Of a stretch of DNA of 38,868 nucleotides, positions 30,935 through 38,622 are shown piece by piece. The notes under the pieces were generated by a model. The model saw only the letters and a program-made list of their open reading frames with translations, searched no databases and had not been told where the DNA came from. The translations under genes were made by a program, and so were the position numbers. Source of the DNA: a virus; the IMG/VR virus record IMGVR_UViG_3300045994_000163, positions 1 to 38,868 of that record; one strand, given 5' to 3'. Position 1 is the stretch's first letter. The number at the start of each line of letters is the position of its first letter.

Positions 30935-31954
30935 ATGTCAATTTGGATAGACAGAAAATTCCTCTTATTACTTTCACCAAAACTAGAACAATTCAAACGA
31001 AAATCTGATAATTTATATAACTTCAGATGTCCTTATTGTAATGATTCTCAAAAAATTAAAACCAAAACTCGCGGTTACGTTTATTCTAGTAAAAACAATT
31101 ATTTCTTTACTTGCCACAATTGCTCTAAGAATACAACCCTTAGATCTTTAATAGATCTATTAGACCCATTCCTAGCTAAAGAATATTCCCTAGAAAATTT
31201 TCAAGAGAATTCTTCGCATATACCTATAAAATCTACAGAATCTTTATATAAAGATCTGCAGAAAATTAACTCTAATACTATTGTTAAAAAATGTGTATTA
31301 GATCTACCAACAATCAAATCTTTATCAAAAACTCATATAGCTAAAGAATATCTTTTAAATAGAAAAATACCAGAATCTAAATTTGATGATTTATATTATG
31401 CTGAAGATTTTAGAGCTTTTGTATCAACAGTATCCGATAAAATATTACCATCTACATCAGCTAGAATAGTAATCCCGTTTATATCTAAAAATGGTACTCT
31501 AAAAGCTATACAAGGTAGAGCTATAGATAAAAATGATCCTATGCGATACATTACTATTACAATAGATAAAACTACTGATAAACTATTTGGTGTAGATAAA
31601 ATTGATATATCAAAACCAATAAAAGTGGTTGAAGGGCCATTTTGTGCATTAAGTCTGACTAATGCAATTGCAACAGCAGATTCTAATTTATTAGCAGCAG
31701 AACGAAGTTTTTCATCTTCATCAAATTTAATATATATTTATGATAATGAACCCAGAAATATTCAAATTGTTAAATTGTTAAAAGCTGCTATTGATAAAGA
31801 TAAGGTTGTTGTTATTTGGCCCGAAACTTTTAAATTTAAAGACATAAATGAAGCTTTAATTAATGGGTTAGATATAGAATCTATTATATTTAGTTATACC
31901 TATTCTGGATTAAGAGCAAAATTAGAATTTATTAGATGGGCTAAAGTTAAATAA
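30935..31954 (+). CDS. 61: DNA primase, gp61-like
   Basis: The protein is 339 residues, matching T4 gp61 (342). It makes short RNA primers for the lagging strand together with gp41. The zinc-binding N-terminus has CPYCNDSQ and CHNCSKNT (about 32-67). The TOPRIM-like catalytic core has KVVEGPFCAL (the conserved E-G) and LIYIYDNEPR, with the D-x-E. RIVIPFISKNGTLKAIQGR is also family-typical. There is no clear ribosome binding site before ATG 30935, since the leader is the inverted repeat. Confidence 0.93.
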   Translation: MSIWIDRKFLLLLSPKLEQFKRKSDNLYNFRCPYCNDSQKIKTKTRGYVYSSKNNYFFTCHNCSKNTTLRSLIDLLDPFLAKEYSLENFQENSSHIPIKSTESLYKDLQKINSNTIVKKCVLDLPTIKSLSKTHIAKEYLLNRKIPESKFDDLYYAEDFRAFVSTVSDKILPSTSARIVIPFISKNGTLKAIQGRAIDKNDPMRYITITIDKTTDKLFGVDKIDISKPIKVVEGPFCALSLTNAIATADSNLLAAERSFSSSSNLIYIYDNEPRNIQIVKLLKAAIDKDKVVVIWPETFKFKDINEALINGLDIESIIFSYTYSGLRAKLEFIRWAKVK

Positions 31955-31999
31955 TAATATTTCATCGTTTTTTCTACAAAACTAAACAATTAAATTTAC

Positions 32000-32027
32000 T
32001 TGACTTATAGATTATCTATGGTATACT
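32000..32027 (+). promoter_or_regulatory. Candidate sigma-70-like promoter
   Basis: TTGACT (32000-32005), a 16-bp spacer and TATACT (32022-32027), in the 5' end of the tnpB remnant. It could drive the remnant and the small genes and thyX downstream. Confidence 0.45.
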
Positions 32028-32747
32028 ACTATTAGTAAAAATCCTAATGGTAAATATTTTGTTTCTTTTAGTTGTGAAGTTGATATAAAACCACTAGAAA
32101 AGACAGGAAAATCAATAGGTATTGATATTGGCATTAAAGATGTATTAGTGTCCAGTGATGTATATTATAGTGGAGCACCAAAATTTACTTATGTAAATGC
32201 TAGAAAACTTAAGAAAGAACAAAGAAAATTGAGCCGAAAAACCAAAGGTTCAAATAGTTACGAAAAACAGAGGATCAAAGTTGCAAAGGTTCATGCCCAT
32301 ATCGCGAATTGTAGAAAGGATTTTCTTCACAAAGAGACAACAAAAATAATAAAATCATATGATTTTATCTATATTGAAGATCTTAATGTAAAAGGAATGC
32401 TAAGGAATCGCAAGTTGAGCAAGGCTGTTGCTGATGTTGGTATCTTTGAATTAACTAGACAGCTAGAATATAAAGCTAATTGGTATCAAAAGAAAGTTGT
32501 TAAAATTTCAAGATGGTATCCAAGTACGCAATTATGTTCTAATTGTAATACTAGACACAAGATGTCTTTAGGTATCAGGGTGATGAAATGTGATTACTGT
32601 GGATTAAATCTCGATAGAGATTTGAATGCAGCGATCAACATAAAAGCTGCTGGGGAAGTAGTGTTAGCTGGTGGAGTCCCAAACCAACTTGTTAAAGCAG
32701 AGCTAAAGCTCTGTGGTGAACGAGGGGATGCTGAACCCAGAATGTGA
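32004..32747 (+). pseudogene. tnpB: 5'-truncated IS605-family tnpB remnant
   Basis: The frame is open from 32004 to the TGA at 32745-32747. It starts mid-protein at SKNPNGKYFVSFSCEVD, without ATG; a GTG at 32148 is the only later candidate. Preserved: RuvC-I SIGIDIGIKDVLVSSD, RuvC-II IYIEDLNVKGM, zinc ribbon CSNCNTRH...CDYCG and RuvC-III DRDLNAAINI, so D-E-D catalytic residues are all present. Missing is the N-terminal half, which binds the guide RNA and target. TnpB is an RNA-guided nuclease of IS200/IS605 transposons. G+C is above that of its neighbours, suggesting recent entry. Activity is unlikely without the N-terminus. Confidence 0.88.
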
Positions 32748-32749
32748 AA

Positions 32750-32778
32750 GAATTTAACTAGCTATATTAGTTAAATTC
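32750..32778 (+). mobile_element. IS605-type right-end hairpin
   Basis: GAATTTAACTA (32750-32760) and TAGTTAAATTC (32768-32778) form an 11-bp perfect stem with loop GCTATAT, 3 bp after the tnpB stop. Terminal hairpins of this kind are the TnpA recognition sites of IS200/IS605 elements. No matching left-end hairpin is visible upstream of 32004. Confidence 0.65.
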
Positions 32779-32846
32779 TAAGAGCTGATTCCAAATTATA
32801 TCAGTTAATTGAGAGCAAAATTTGAATTTTTACAGTGGAGAAAGAT

Positions 32847-33014
32847 ATGAAGAAAACTGAAAGTGTTAAATATGTAGTTATACCGAAACCCGAATATGAT
32901 GAACTTGTAGAAAGGTCTGATTGGTTAGCGTATTTAGAGGCTGCTGGTGTTGATAATTGGAGTGGGTATAGTAATGCTATGGATATGAAGGAATCAGACA
33001 GCCATGAGTCTTAA
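32847..33014 (+). CDS. Small hypothetical protein
   Basis: A 55-residue protein starting at ATG 32847 behind GGAGAAAG, an excellent ribosome binding site (32837-32841). It reads MKKTESVKYVVIPKPEYDEL, then a WLAYLEAAGVDNWSGYSNAM helix. No family recognised. It overlaps the next small frame by 11 bp. The good ribosome site and conserved-looking helix pattern argue that it is real. Confidence 0.65.
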   Translation: MKKTESVKYVVIPKPEYDELVERSDWLAYLEAAGVDNWSGYSNAMDMKESDSHES

Positions 33015-33150
33015 ATTCGAGTATATGGGTATTGAATGCTTAAGAGTTGATGGTATTTGGTTTGAATATATAAATTATGAATATATATTATCAGATCAAT
33101 CAATTAAATTAGAACAACTATATAAAGGTAAAGATGTAACTTTTAGATGA
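33004..33150 (+). CDS. Small hypothetical protein
   Basis: A 48-residue frame from ATG 33004 to TGA 33150, overlapping the previous gene by 11 bp. Sequence: MSLKFEYMGIECLRVDGIWF, then a strand-rich tail ending GKDVTFR. No family recognised, and no clear Shine-Dalgarno of its own; translation would depend on the upstream gene. The 111 bp after it (33151-33261) have no gene that I can support. Confidence 0.45.
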   Translation: MSLKFEYMGIECLRVDGIWFEYINYEYILSDQSIKLEQLYKGKDVTFR

Positions 33151-33261
33151 TGAATAATATTACTACTTATAGAAGATAAACATATCAAAATAAATTACCA
33201 TTATTTATATTTACTAGATTATGAAATAATTTATACACCTAAAAAGTATTAAAGGAAAAAT

Positions 33262-34107
33262 ATGAAAATTAATGCAAAAATGATTGAAGATTCTATTTCG
33301 AATCGTAGTCGAATTTCTACTTTAGAAATATCTTTTCCAAAGGTATTATTGGCAGAATTTAATACACACCGAATGTTTACTAGGAGTTTTTCATCTTCTA
33401 GAGCAATTCCTGTTGATAAATTAGTACAACAGGATACCTTTCATCCTTTATTTTGGGGAATTAATAAACCAGGAATGAGTGCATCTTTAGAAGAATTGAA
33501 TATAGATGATAAAAACGAGGCTATTGAAATATGGGAAAATACTATAAATTTCTGTAGAAATTCTTCATTAAGATTAGCTGAATTGGGTTTACATAAACAA
33601 TGGGCAAATAGATGTAATGATTGGTATACTATGGTTACTGGTATCGTTACAGCAACAGATTTTGATAATTTCTTTAATTTAAGAATTCATCCTGATGCCC
33701 AACCTGAGATATGTGAATTAGCAACTAAGATGAAAGAGGCTATGGATAAATCATATCCTACTGTTATTTGGAATATAGATATTAAGTCTGATAGTCAAAA
33801 TTATTGGCATTTACCATATGTTACTAAAGCGGAAAGATTAAATTATCCAGTAGAAACTTTATTAAAGATTTCAACAGCAAGATGTGCGCGAGTCTCTTAT
33901 AATAACCATGATGGTACTAATCCTTCAGTAGAAAATGATATTAAATTACATGATAGATTAGTTGGTTCTATTCCTATCCATGCATCGCCTAGCGAACATC
34001 AAGCTACACCTGGATTTGATTCAACTTTGTATTATAGAAATTTTAAAGGTTGGGTTCAATATAGAGATATCGTAGAACAAAAACTTTCAACATTAACAAC
34101 TAGGTAA
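33262..34107 (+). CDS. thyX: Flavin-dependent thymidylate synthase ThyX
   Basis: A 281-residue ThyX, converting dUMP to dTMP using FAD and methylene-tetrahydrofolate. The ThyX signature region appears as NTHRMFTRSFSSSRAIP (H36, R37 and the S-x-x-x-S-R). GIVTATDFDNFFNLRIHPDA and QPEICELATKMKEAM form the second active-site helix pair, and KISTARCARVSYNNHDG is a third conserved block. It uses the dUMP made by dCMP deaminase (5551). ATG 33262 follows AAAGGAA. Confidence 0.93.
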   Translation: MKINAKMIEDSISNRSRISTLEISFPKVLLAEFNTHRMFTRSFSSSRAIPVDKLVQQDTFHPLFWGINKPGMSASLEELNIDDKNEAIEIWENTINFCRNSSLRLAELGLHKQWANRCNDWYTMVTGIVTATDFDNFFNLRIHPDAQPEICELATKMKEAMDKSYPTVIWNIDIKSDSQNYWHLPYVTKAERLNYPVETLLKISTARCARVSYNNHDGTNPSVENDIKLHDRLVGSIPIHASPSEHQATPGFDSTLYYRNFKGWVQYRDIVEQKLSTLTTR

Positions 34108-34113
34108 AATAAT

Positions 34114-34518
34114 ATGACATTAAATACACAATATCAAACTTTTGTAGAATCCACTGTATCAAATCCATCTAGCAATTATGATGCTATGATTGCTAGATTG
34201 GGAGAATTAGAAAATAATACATTTGGAGTTAAAATTCCAGAACTATTAACTGCTAGTTTTGGATTATCTGCCGAGCAGGGGGAATTCGGAGAAATTTGTA
34301 AGAAAATTTTGTGGCAAGGTAAGCCATTGAATGCAGACAACATTTACCATATGAAAAGGGAATTGGGAGATGTGTTTTGGTATTTATCTCTTGCTTGTAC
34401 TGCACTAAATACTACACTAGATGAAATCTTAAAGATGAATATTGAAAAATTATCTGCTAGATATCCTGATGGATTTGAAATCCTAAAATCGGAAGAACGT
34501 AAAATTGGTGATATTTAA
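34114..34518 (+). CDS. MazG-like nucleotide pyrophosphohydrolase
   Basis: A 134-residue all-alpha NTP pyrophosphatase. The E-x-x-E ... E-x-x-D metal motifs are visible: LSAEQGEFGEICKK and HMKRELGDVFWYLSLAC. Phage MazG proteins hydrolyse dNTPs or ppGpp-like nucleotides, keeping the nucleotide pool suitable for phage DNA. It lies between ThyX and NrdB in a nucleotide-metabolism unit, 6 bp after thyX. Confidence 0.88.
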   Translation: MTLNTQYQTFVESTVSNPSSNYDAMIARLGELENNTFGVKIPELLTASFGLSAEQGEFGEICKKILWQGKPLNADNIYHMKRELGDVFWYLSLACTALNTTLDEILKMNIEKLSARYPDGFEILKSEERKIGDI

Positions 34519-34530
34519 TAAGGACAAACG

Positions 34531-35523
34531 ATGGCAATTAGGATATTAACACCTAAATCTGAATATACAGTAGATTACCCACAAGCAATAGAATTTGCTA
34601 AAAGTCAAGCAGAAATCTTTTGGCTACCAGATGAAATTGAAGTTGAAAAAGATTTACATGATTTAAAGACAAATTTTACTGAAGCAGAATATCATGGAGT
34701 AATATCCACCTTAAAATTATTTACTATCTATGAAACTAATGTAGGAAATGATTATTGGCAGAATTATGTCTCTAAGGTGTTTCCTAGACCTGATATTCAA
34801 AGAATGGCAGCTACATTTGCATTTTTTGAATTAGGGGTACATGCACCATTCTACGCTAAAATTAATGAGGTTTTAGGACTAGATACTGATGAATTTTTCA
34901 ATTCATATAAAGAAGATCAGATCCTACAAAATCGAATGAATTGGATTACTAAACGCATAGATAAAAGAGATACTGTTTATGATATTCTAAAGTCTGTTGG
35001 TATTTTTAGTATGATTGAGGGTGCAATTCTATATTCTAGTTTTGCATTTTTTAAACATTTTAATAGTGTAGGTAAAAACAAATTAATAAATTTAAATGCT
35101 GGTATCAATTTCTCTATTAATGATGAAACTAAACATTCTGAAGCTGGTGCTTGGTTATTTAGAACTTTGTTGAATGAAGCTATTAATGATGGTCAATTTT
35201 CAGAAGAAGATATTATTCGATTAAATTTAGATTTAATTGATACTGCTAAATTAATATTAGAACATGAAACTATTATTATTGGTAAGATTTTTGAAAAAGG
35301 TTCTATACCAGGAATTTCTGCTAAACAATTAGAACATTTTATTGAATCTAGATTAGATATTTGTTTGGAAAATTTATCATTTAAGGCAATATTTAAACCT
35401 ACATATAACCCAATTGCAAAATGGATATATAAAGATATTGAATCATCAGTATTACATGACTTCTTCTCCTCACAGGGGAATGATTATACTAGAGACTGGA
35501 AAGAGGCTAAATTTACATGGTAG
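34531..35523 (+). CDS. nrdB: Ribonucleotide reductase small subunit NrdB
   Basis: A 330-residue class I RNR beta chain, making the radical for ribonucleotide reduction. Metal-ligand positions are seen in TIYETNVGNDYW (E), FELGVHAPFY (E..H) and INDETKHSEAGAW (E...H). SMIEGAILYSSFAFF is a core helix. It is shorter than E. coli NrdB (376) but typical of phage proteins. The C-terminus ends in DWKEAKFTW, resembling the tail that docks NrdA. It overlaps the following small gene by 7 bp. Confidence 0.95.
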   Translation: MAIRILTPKSEYTVDYPQAIEFAKSQAEIFWLPDEIEVEKDLHDLKTNFTEAEYHGVISTLKLFTIYETNVGNDYWQNYVSKVFPRPDIQRMAATFAFFELGVHAPFYAKINEVLGLDTDEFFNSYKEDQILQNRMNWITKRIDKRDTVYDILKSVGIFSMIEGAILYSSFAFFKHFNSVGKNKLINLNAGINFSINDETKHSEAGAWLFRTLLNEAINDGQFSEEDIIRLNLDLIDTAKLILEHETIIIGKIFEKGSIPGISAKQLEHFIESRLDICLENLSFKAIFKPTYNPIAKWIYKDIESSVLHDFFSSQGNDYTRDWKEAKFTW

Positions 35524-35735
35524 ATATTAATTGTGATACAAATATATTTGATCTTGCAGTATTATTAGATATACAAAAAGAAGAACTTAGGTTATTGAGA
35601 TCTGCAATTGCTTCTAGGGATATTCAATTGAATATAATAGAAAGATTAATTGATGATCCAGAATATGAACTATCTGGTGTAGATTATGATTATGAAACAA
35701 AGCTGATTAATAAAATACAAAAGTTAAGGAAATAA
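35517..35735 (+). CDS. Small helical protein between nrdB and nrdA (paralogue of 37436)
   Basis: A 72-residue protein. The part KEELRLLRSAIASRDIQLNI, then IERLIDDPEYELSGVDYDYE, shares 42 of 50 positions with the protein encoded at 37436-37690, on the other side of nrdA. So the gene was duplicated around nrdA. It is helical and charged; I know of no family function. It overlaps nrdB by 7 bp and ends one base before nrdA, so all three are probably co-translated. Confidence 0.8.
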   Translation: MVDINCDTNIFDLAVLLDIQKEELRLLRSAIASRDIQLNIIERLIDDPEYELSGVDYDYETKLINKIQKLRK

Positions 35736-35736
35736 T

Positions 35737-37443
35737 ATGGCACCAGAGTTATCAATTTATGATCAATTAGGAGAAGAAAGAAAATCTCTCCAAGAACAAG
35801 GGCTATTGCCTGATTGGATTACAACAATTGCTTGGCAAATGTTAAAAGAAAATTATTTATCAGATCAATATCCAGACCTAAAATCTGTATATAATAGAAT
35901 TGCTAAACATGCATCAAAGTATACTACAAATCCTACAGAATGGGAACCAAAATTTTTTAATTTATTATGGAAAGGTTGGTTAGCAGCATCTACACCTGTA
36001 TTATCTAATATGGGTACAGGTGTTGGTTGTCCGGTAAGTTGTTCAGGAAATTCTGTACCAGATTCTGTTTATGGCTTCTATGAGTCACAAAAAGAGGTTG
36101 CTATACTGTCTAAAAATGGTTTTGGTACATCTAGTTATCTAGGTAATATTAGACCTCGTGGATCGAAAATTACTGGCTTAAAAGGTAGTTCTTCTGGTGT
36201 ACTTCCAGTATATAAAGATTTTGTTCAAGTATCAAGAGATATTTCACAAGGTTCTAGTCGTAGAGGTGCTTGGGCTGGATATATAGAAATAGACCACAAT
36301 GATTTTTTTGAGATATTAAATTTTATTAGTAAAAATCCAGATGATGCTAATGTTGGTTGGATTGTAACTGATAAATTTATTGAACGTTTAGATGCACAAG
36401 ATCCAGATGCGATTGAACGTTATCAGAAAGCAATGAAATTGAAGATGATCACAGGTAAAGGGTATTGGTTCTTTGTTGATAAAACTAATAGACAGAATCC
36501 TCAAATGTATAAAGATAAAGGTTTATTAGTAAAAGCAAGCCAGCTTTGTACTGAGATCACTTTGTATTCTGATGAAGAAATTACATATTCTTGTGTATTA
36601 TCATCAATGAATGCTGGAAAATTTGATGAATGGAAGGATACTGATGCTGTATTTGATGCTACTGTATTTTTAGATTGTGTAAACCAAGATTTGATAGAAA
36701 TCGGTAAACATATTCCTGGTATGGAAAAGGTTGTAAAATTTGCAGAAAAAAGCAGAGCACTTGGATTAGGACTTTTAGGATTCCACACATATCTACAGAA
36801 TAATAGTATTGCCTTTGATTCCTTTGAAGCAAATTTAAAAAATACTGAAATTTTTAAGCATTTGTATACTGAATCTAAAAGAGCATCAGAATGGATGGCT
36901 AAAGAATTTGGTGAACCAGAATGGTGTGTTGGTTATGGTGTAAGGAATACTCATAGATTATCTATTGCTCCAAATTTGTCATCTGCTGCAATTTGTGAAT
37001 CTGGTTCTCAAGGTATAGAACCAATATATAAAAATGCTTATGTGCAAAATACAGCCGCAGGTAAAGTTGATAGAATAAATCCTACATTGTTAAGAATAAT
37101 GAAAGCACGAAATGTTTATAATGAAGAAGTAGTTAAATCTATTATTAAGAATTCTGGTTCTGTGAGTCATGTAGATTGGTTAGATGATCATGAAAAAAAG
37201 GTATTCGAAACTGCATTCGAAATTAATCAAATGCAAATTATTAGATTAGCTTCTGCTAGACAAAGATGGATTGATCAAGCTCAATCTATTAATTTATTCT
37301 TTAGTGCTAATGAATCGGAAGAATATATTTCGGAGGTACATAAAATGGCTTTTAAAGATCCTTGGATTAAAAGTTTATATTATATTAGATCAGAAACTGG
37401 TATCCAAGCTAATAAATCAGAATGTGTTTCGTGTCATGGTTAA
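35737..37443 (+). CDS. nrdA: Ribonucleotide reductase large subunit NrdA
   Basis: A 568-residue class I RNR alpha chain. It lacks the N-terminal ATP cone, so dATP feedback control is probably reduced. STPVLSNMGTGVGCPVSCSG contains the first redox Cys, the glycine-rich LKGSSSGVLPVYKDFVQVSR is typical, and YSCVLSSMNAGKFDEW carries the second active-site Cys region. The C-terminal SECVSCHG is the C-x-x-C used in re-reduction. It pairs with NrdB just upstream. Confidence 0.95.
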   Translation: MAPELSIYDQLGEERKSLQEQGLLPDWITTIAWQMLKENYLSDQYPDLKSVYNRIAKHASKYTTNPTEWEPKFFNLLWKGWLAASTPVLSNMGTGVGCPVSCSGNSVPDSVYGFYESQKEVAILSKNGFGTSSYLGNIRPRGSKITGLKGSSSGVLPVYKDFVQVSRDISQGSSRRGAWAGYIEIDHNDFFEILNFISKNPDDANVGWIVTDKFIERLDAQDPDAIERYQKAMKLKMITGKGYWFFVDKTNRQNPQMYKDKGLLVKASQLCTEITLYSDEEITYSCVLSSMNAGKFDEWKDTDAVFDATVFLDCVNQDLIEIGKHIPGMEKVVKFAEKSRALGLGLLGFHTYLQNNSIAFDSFEANLKNTEIFKHLYTESKRASEWMAKEFGEPEWCVGYGVRNTHRLSIAPNLSSAAICESGSQGIEPIYKNAYVQNTAAGKVDRINPTLLRIMKARNVYNEEVVKSIIKNSGSVSHVDWLDDHEKKVFETAFEINQMQIIRLASARQRWIDQAQSINLFFSANESEEYISEVHKMAFKDPWIKSLYYIRSETGIQANKSECVSCHG

Positions 37444-37690
37444 GAGTGCTTTAGAAAAATTAAATATAGAAATGCAGTATTTATTAGATACTTTTGATAC
37501 TGCAATTCTTATAAAAAAACAAAAAGAAGAACTTAGACTTTTAAGATCTGCTATTGCATGTAGAGATATTCAACTAGGTATTATTGAAAGATTAATAGAT
37601 GATCCTAATTATGAAATGGCTGGTGCTGAGTATGATTATGAAACTAATCTTATTAATAAAATTCAGAAATTAAATGAACATTTTAAATAA
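37436..37690 (+). CDS. Small helical protein after nrdA (paralogue of 35517)
   Basis: An 84-residue protein. I chose ATG 37436, which overlaps the nrdA end by 8 bp; an earlier ATG at 37271 would lie far inside nrdA. The core KEELRLLRSAIACRDIQLGI, IERLIDDPNYEMAGAEYDYE is the second copy of the protein at 35517. The extra N-terminal part (VKSALEKLNIEMQYLLDTFD) is different. It overlaps the next small frame by 17 bp. Confidence 0.8.
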   Translation: MVKSALEKLNIEMQYLLDTFDTAILIKKQKEELRLLRSAIACRDIQLGIIERLIDDPNYEMAGAEYDYETNLINKIQKLNEHFK

Positions 37691-37817
37691 TATTTTATTT
37701 ATTTGCTTTTTACCGCTACTAGGATTCTGTTTCCTAGTAGCTTTTTTAGCTCTAGCTTTAGCATTTAAAGTTGGAACTATTATTCAGGAGATATATTTTG
37801 CCTATAAGAGATTATAA
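37674..37817 (+). CDS. Possible small membrane protein overlapping a terminator
   Basis: A 47-residue frame from ATG 37674 to TAA 37817. It is strongly hydrophobic at residues 5-31 (LFICFLPLLGFCFLVAFLAL) with a basic tail (AYKRL), a credible one-helix or hairpin membrane peptide. Part of it coincides with the strong terminator at 37715-37747, and it overlaps both neighbours. There is no clear Shine-Dalgarno. It may be real or a by-product of the terminator's sequence. Confidence 0.4.
   Translation: MNILNNILFICFLPLLGFCFLVAFLALALAFKVGTIIQEIYFAYKRL
37715..37747 (+). terminator. Strong rho-independent terminator after the nrd unit
   Basis: GCTACTAGG (37715-37723) pairs with CCTAGTAGC (37733-37741), loop ATTCTGTTT, followed by six T (37742-37747). 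It ends the thyX-nrd transcript, yet lies inside a possible 47-codon frame. Confidence 0.85.
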
Positions 37818-37983
37818 ATGTGAGTCTTGTGGTGAAGTTTGGGAAACTATTAGAAAAGACCAAACTGATCCAGAAAAATGTATAAAATGTGATGATATAA
37901 ATATTAAAAGATTGCTATCAACTAATACTGGTTTTCAATTAAAAGGTAAAGGTTGGTACGCTACGGATTTTAAAAATAAATAA
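37798..37983 (+). CDS. FmdB-type zinc-ribbon protein
   Basis: A 61-residue protein with TTG start at 37798, supported by GGAG at 37787-37790 and by the fixed family opening M-P-I-x-x-Y-x-C. Zinc ligands are CESCG (residues 8-11) and CIKCD (about 29-32). The downstream LLSTNTGFQLKGKGWYATDF is the family's conserved tail, with the GFxLKGxGWY pattern. It is annotated as a putative regulator in bacteria; in phages the role is unknown. Confidence 0.88.
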   Translation: MPIRDYKCESCGEVWETIRKDQTDPEKCIKCDDINIKRLLSTNTGFQLKGKGWYATDFKNK

Positions 37984-38002
37984 CTAATAAGGAAATTCAA
38001 GG

Positions 38003-38158
38003 ATGAAATTATCAATCCAATGTGAAGAATGTGACTCAGAATATACTATAGAATATGAAGAAGGTTTGATTGCTGATGAACCGAAATATTGCCTGATTTG
38101 TGGATCAATCATAGAACCAGAATTTTTTGATGAAGCTGATACAGAAGAAGATGATTAA
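38003..38158 (+). CDS. Small acidic zinc-ribbon protein
   Basis: A 51-residue protein behind AAGGAAATTCAAGG, starting at ATG 38003. Two C-x-x-C pairs are present, CEEC (7-10) and CLIC (30-33), a rubredoxin-like zinc ribbon. The C-terminus is strongly acidic (FFDEADTEEDD). It follows the FmdB-type gene closely, so two zinc-ribbon genes sit side by side. No specific function recognised. Confidence 0.8.
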   Translation: MKLSIQCEECDSEYTIEYEEGLIADEPKYCLICGSIIEPEFFDEADTEEDD

Positions 38159-38160
38159 TA

Positions 38161-38586
38161 ATGTCATCTTGGATATTTGAAGGGAATCAAATAGAAGAAC
38201 TTCCTGATTGTGTCGGATACATTTATTGTATAACAAATTTAACTAACAATAGAAAATATTTGGGCAAGAAGCTTTCTCATTTTACCAAAACTTCTCTAAA
38301 AACTATTACATTAAAATCTGGCGTAAAAAAGAAAAAGAAAGTTAAATCCTATCCAGAATCTGACTGGAAAACCTATTATGGTTCTTGTTTAGAACTTCAG
38401 AATGATGTTAAATCTCTTGGTGAAGAAAATTTCTATAGAGAAATACTTTGTTTTTGTTATTCGAAAGGTCAACTTTCGTACAAAGAAGCAGAATTACAAT
38501 TTAAATATCAAGTATTATTATCTGATGAATATTATAACCGTATCATTTCATGTAGAATAAATGCTGCTCATTTAAAAATTATATAA
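38161..38586 (+). CDS. SegE-like GIY-YIG domain protein
   Basis: A 141-residue protein. GYIYCITNLTNNRKYLGKKL is the GIY-YIG start, SDWKTYYGSCLELQNDV and LGEENFYREILCFCYSKGQL give the catalytic Arg and helix, then YKEAELQFKYQVL includes the conserved Glu. This small family is very common in T4-like phages and is annotated as endonuclease-like. Some members may have housekeeping rather than homing roles, since they lack extra DNA-binding modules, as here. It starts two bases after the previous stop. Confidence 0.88.
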   Translation: MSSWIFEGNQIEELPDCVGYIYCITNLTNNRKYLGKKLSHFTKTSLKTITLKSGVKKKKKVKSYPESDWKTYYGSCLELQNDVKSLGEENFYREILCFCYSKGQLSYKEAELQFKYQVLLSDEYYNRIISCRINAAHLKII

Positions 38587-38589
38587 ATA
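38582..38589 (+). promoter_or_regulatory. T4-type late promoter
   Basis: TATAAATA, an exact late -10 match that overlaps the end of the preceding gene, 33 bp before the late-type gene at 38623. Confidence 0.7.
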
Positions 38590-38622
38590 GTTTATATATT
38601 AAAGAAAAATGGTGTTGATTAA

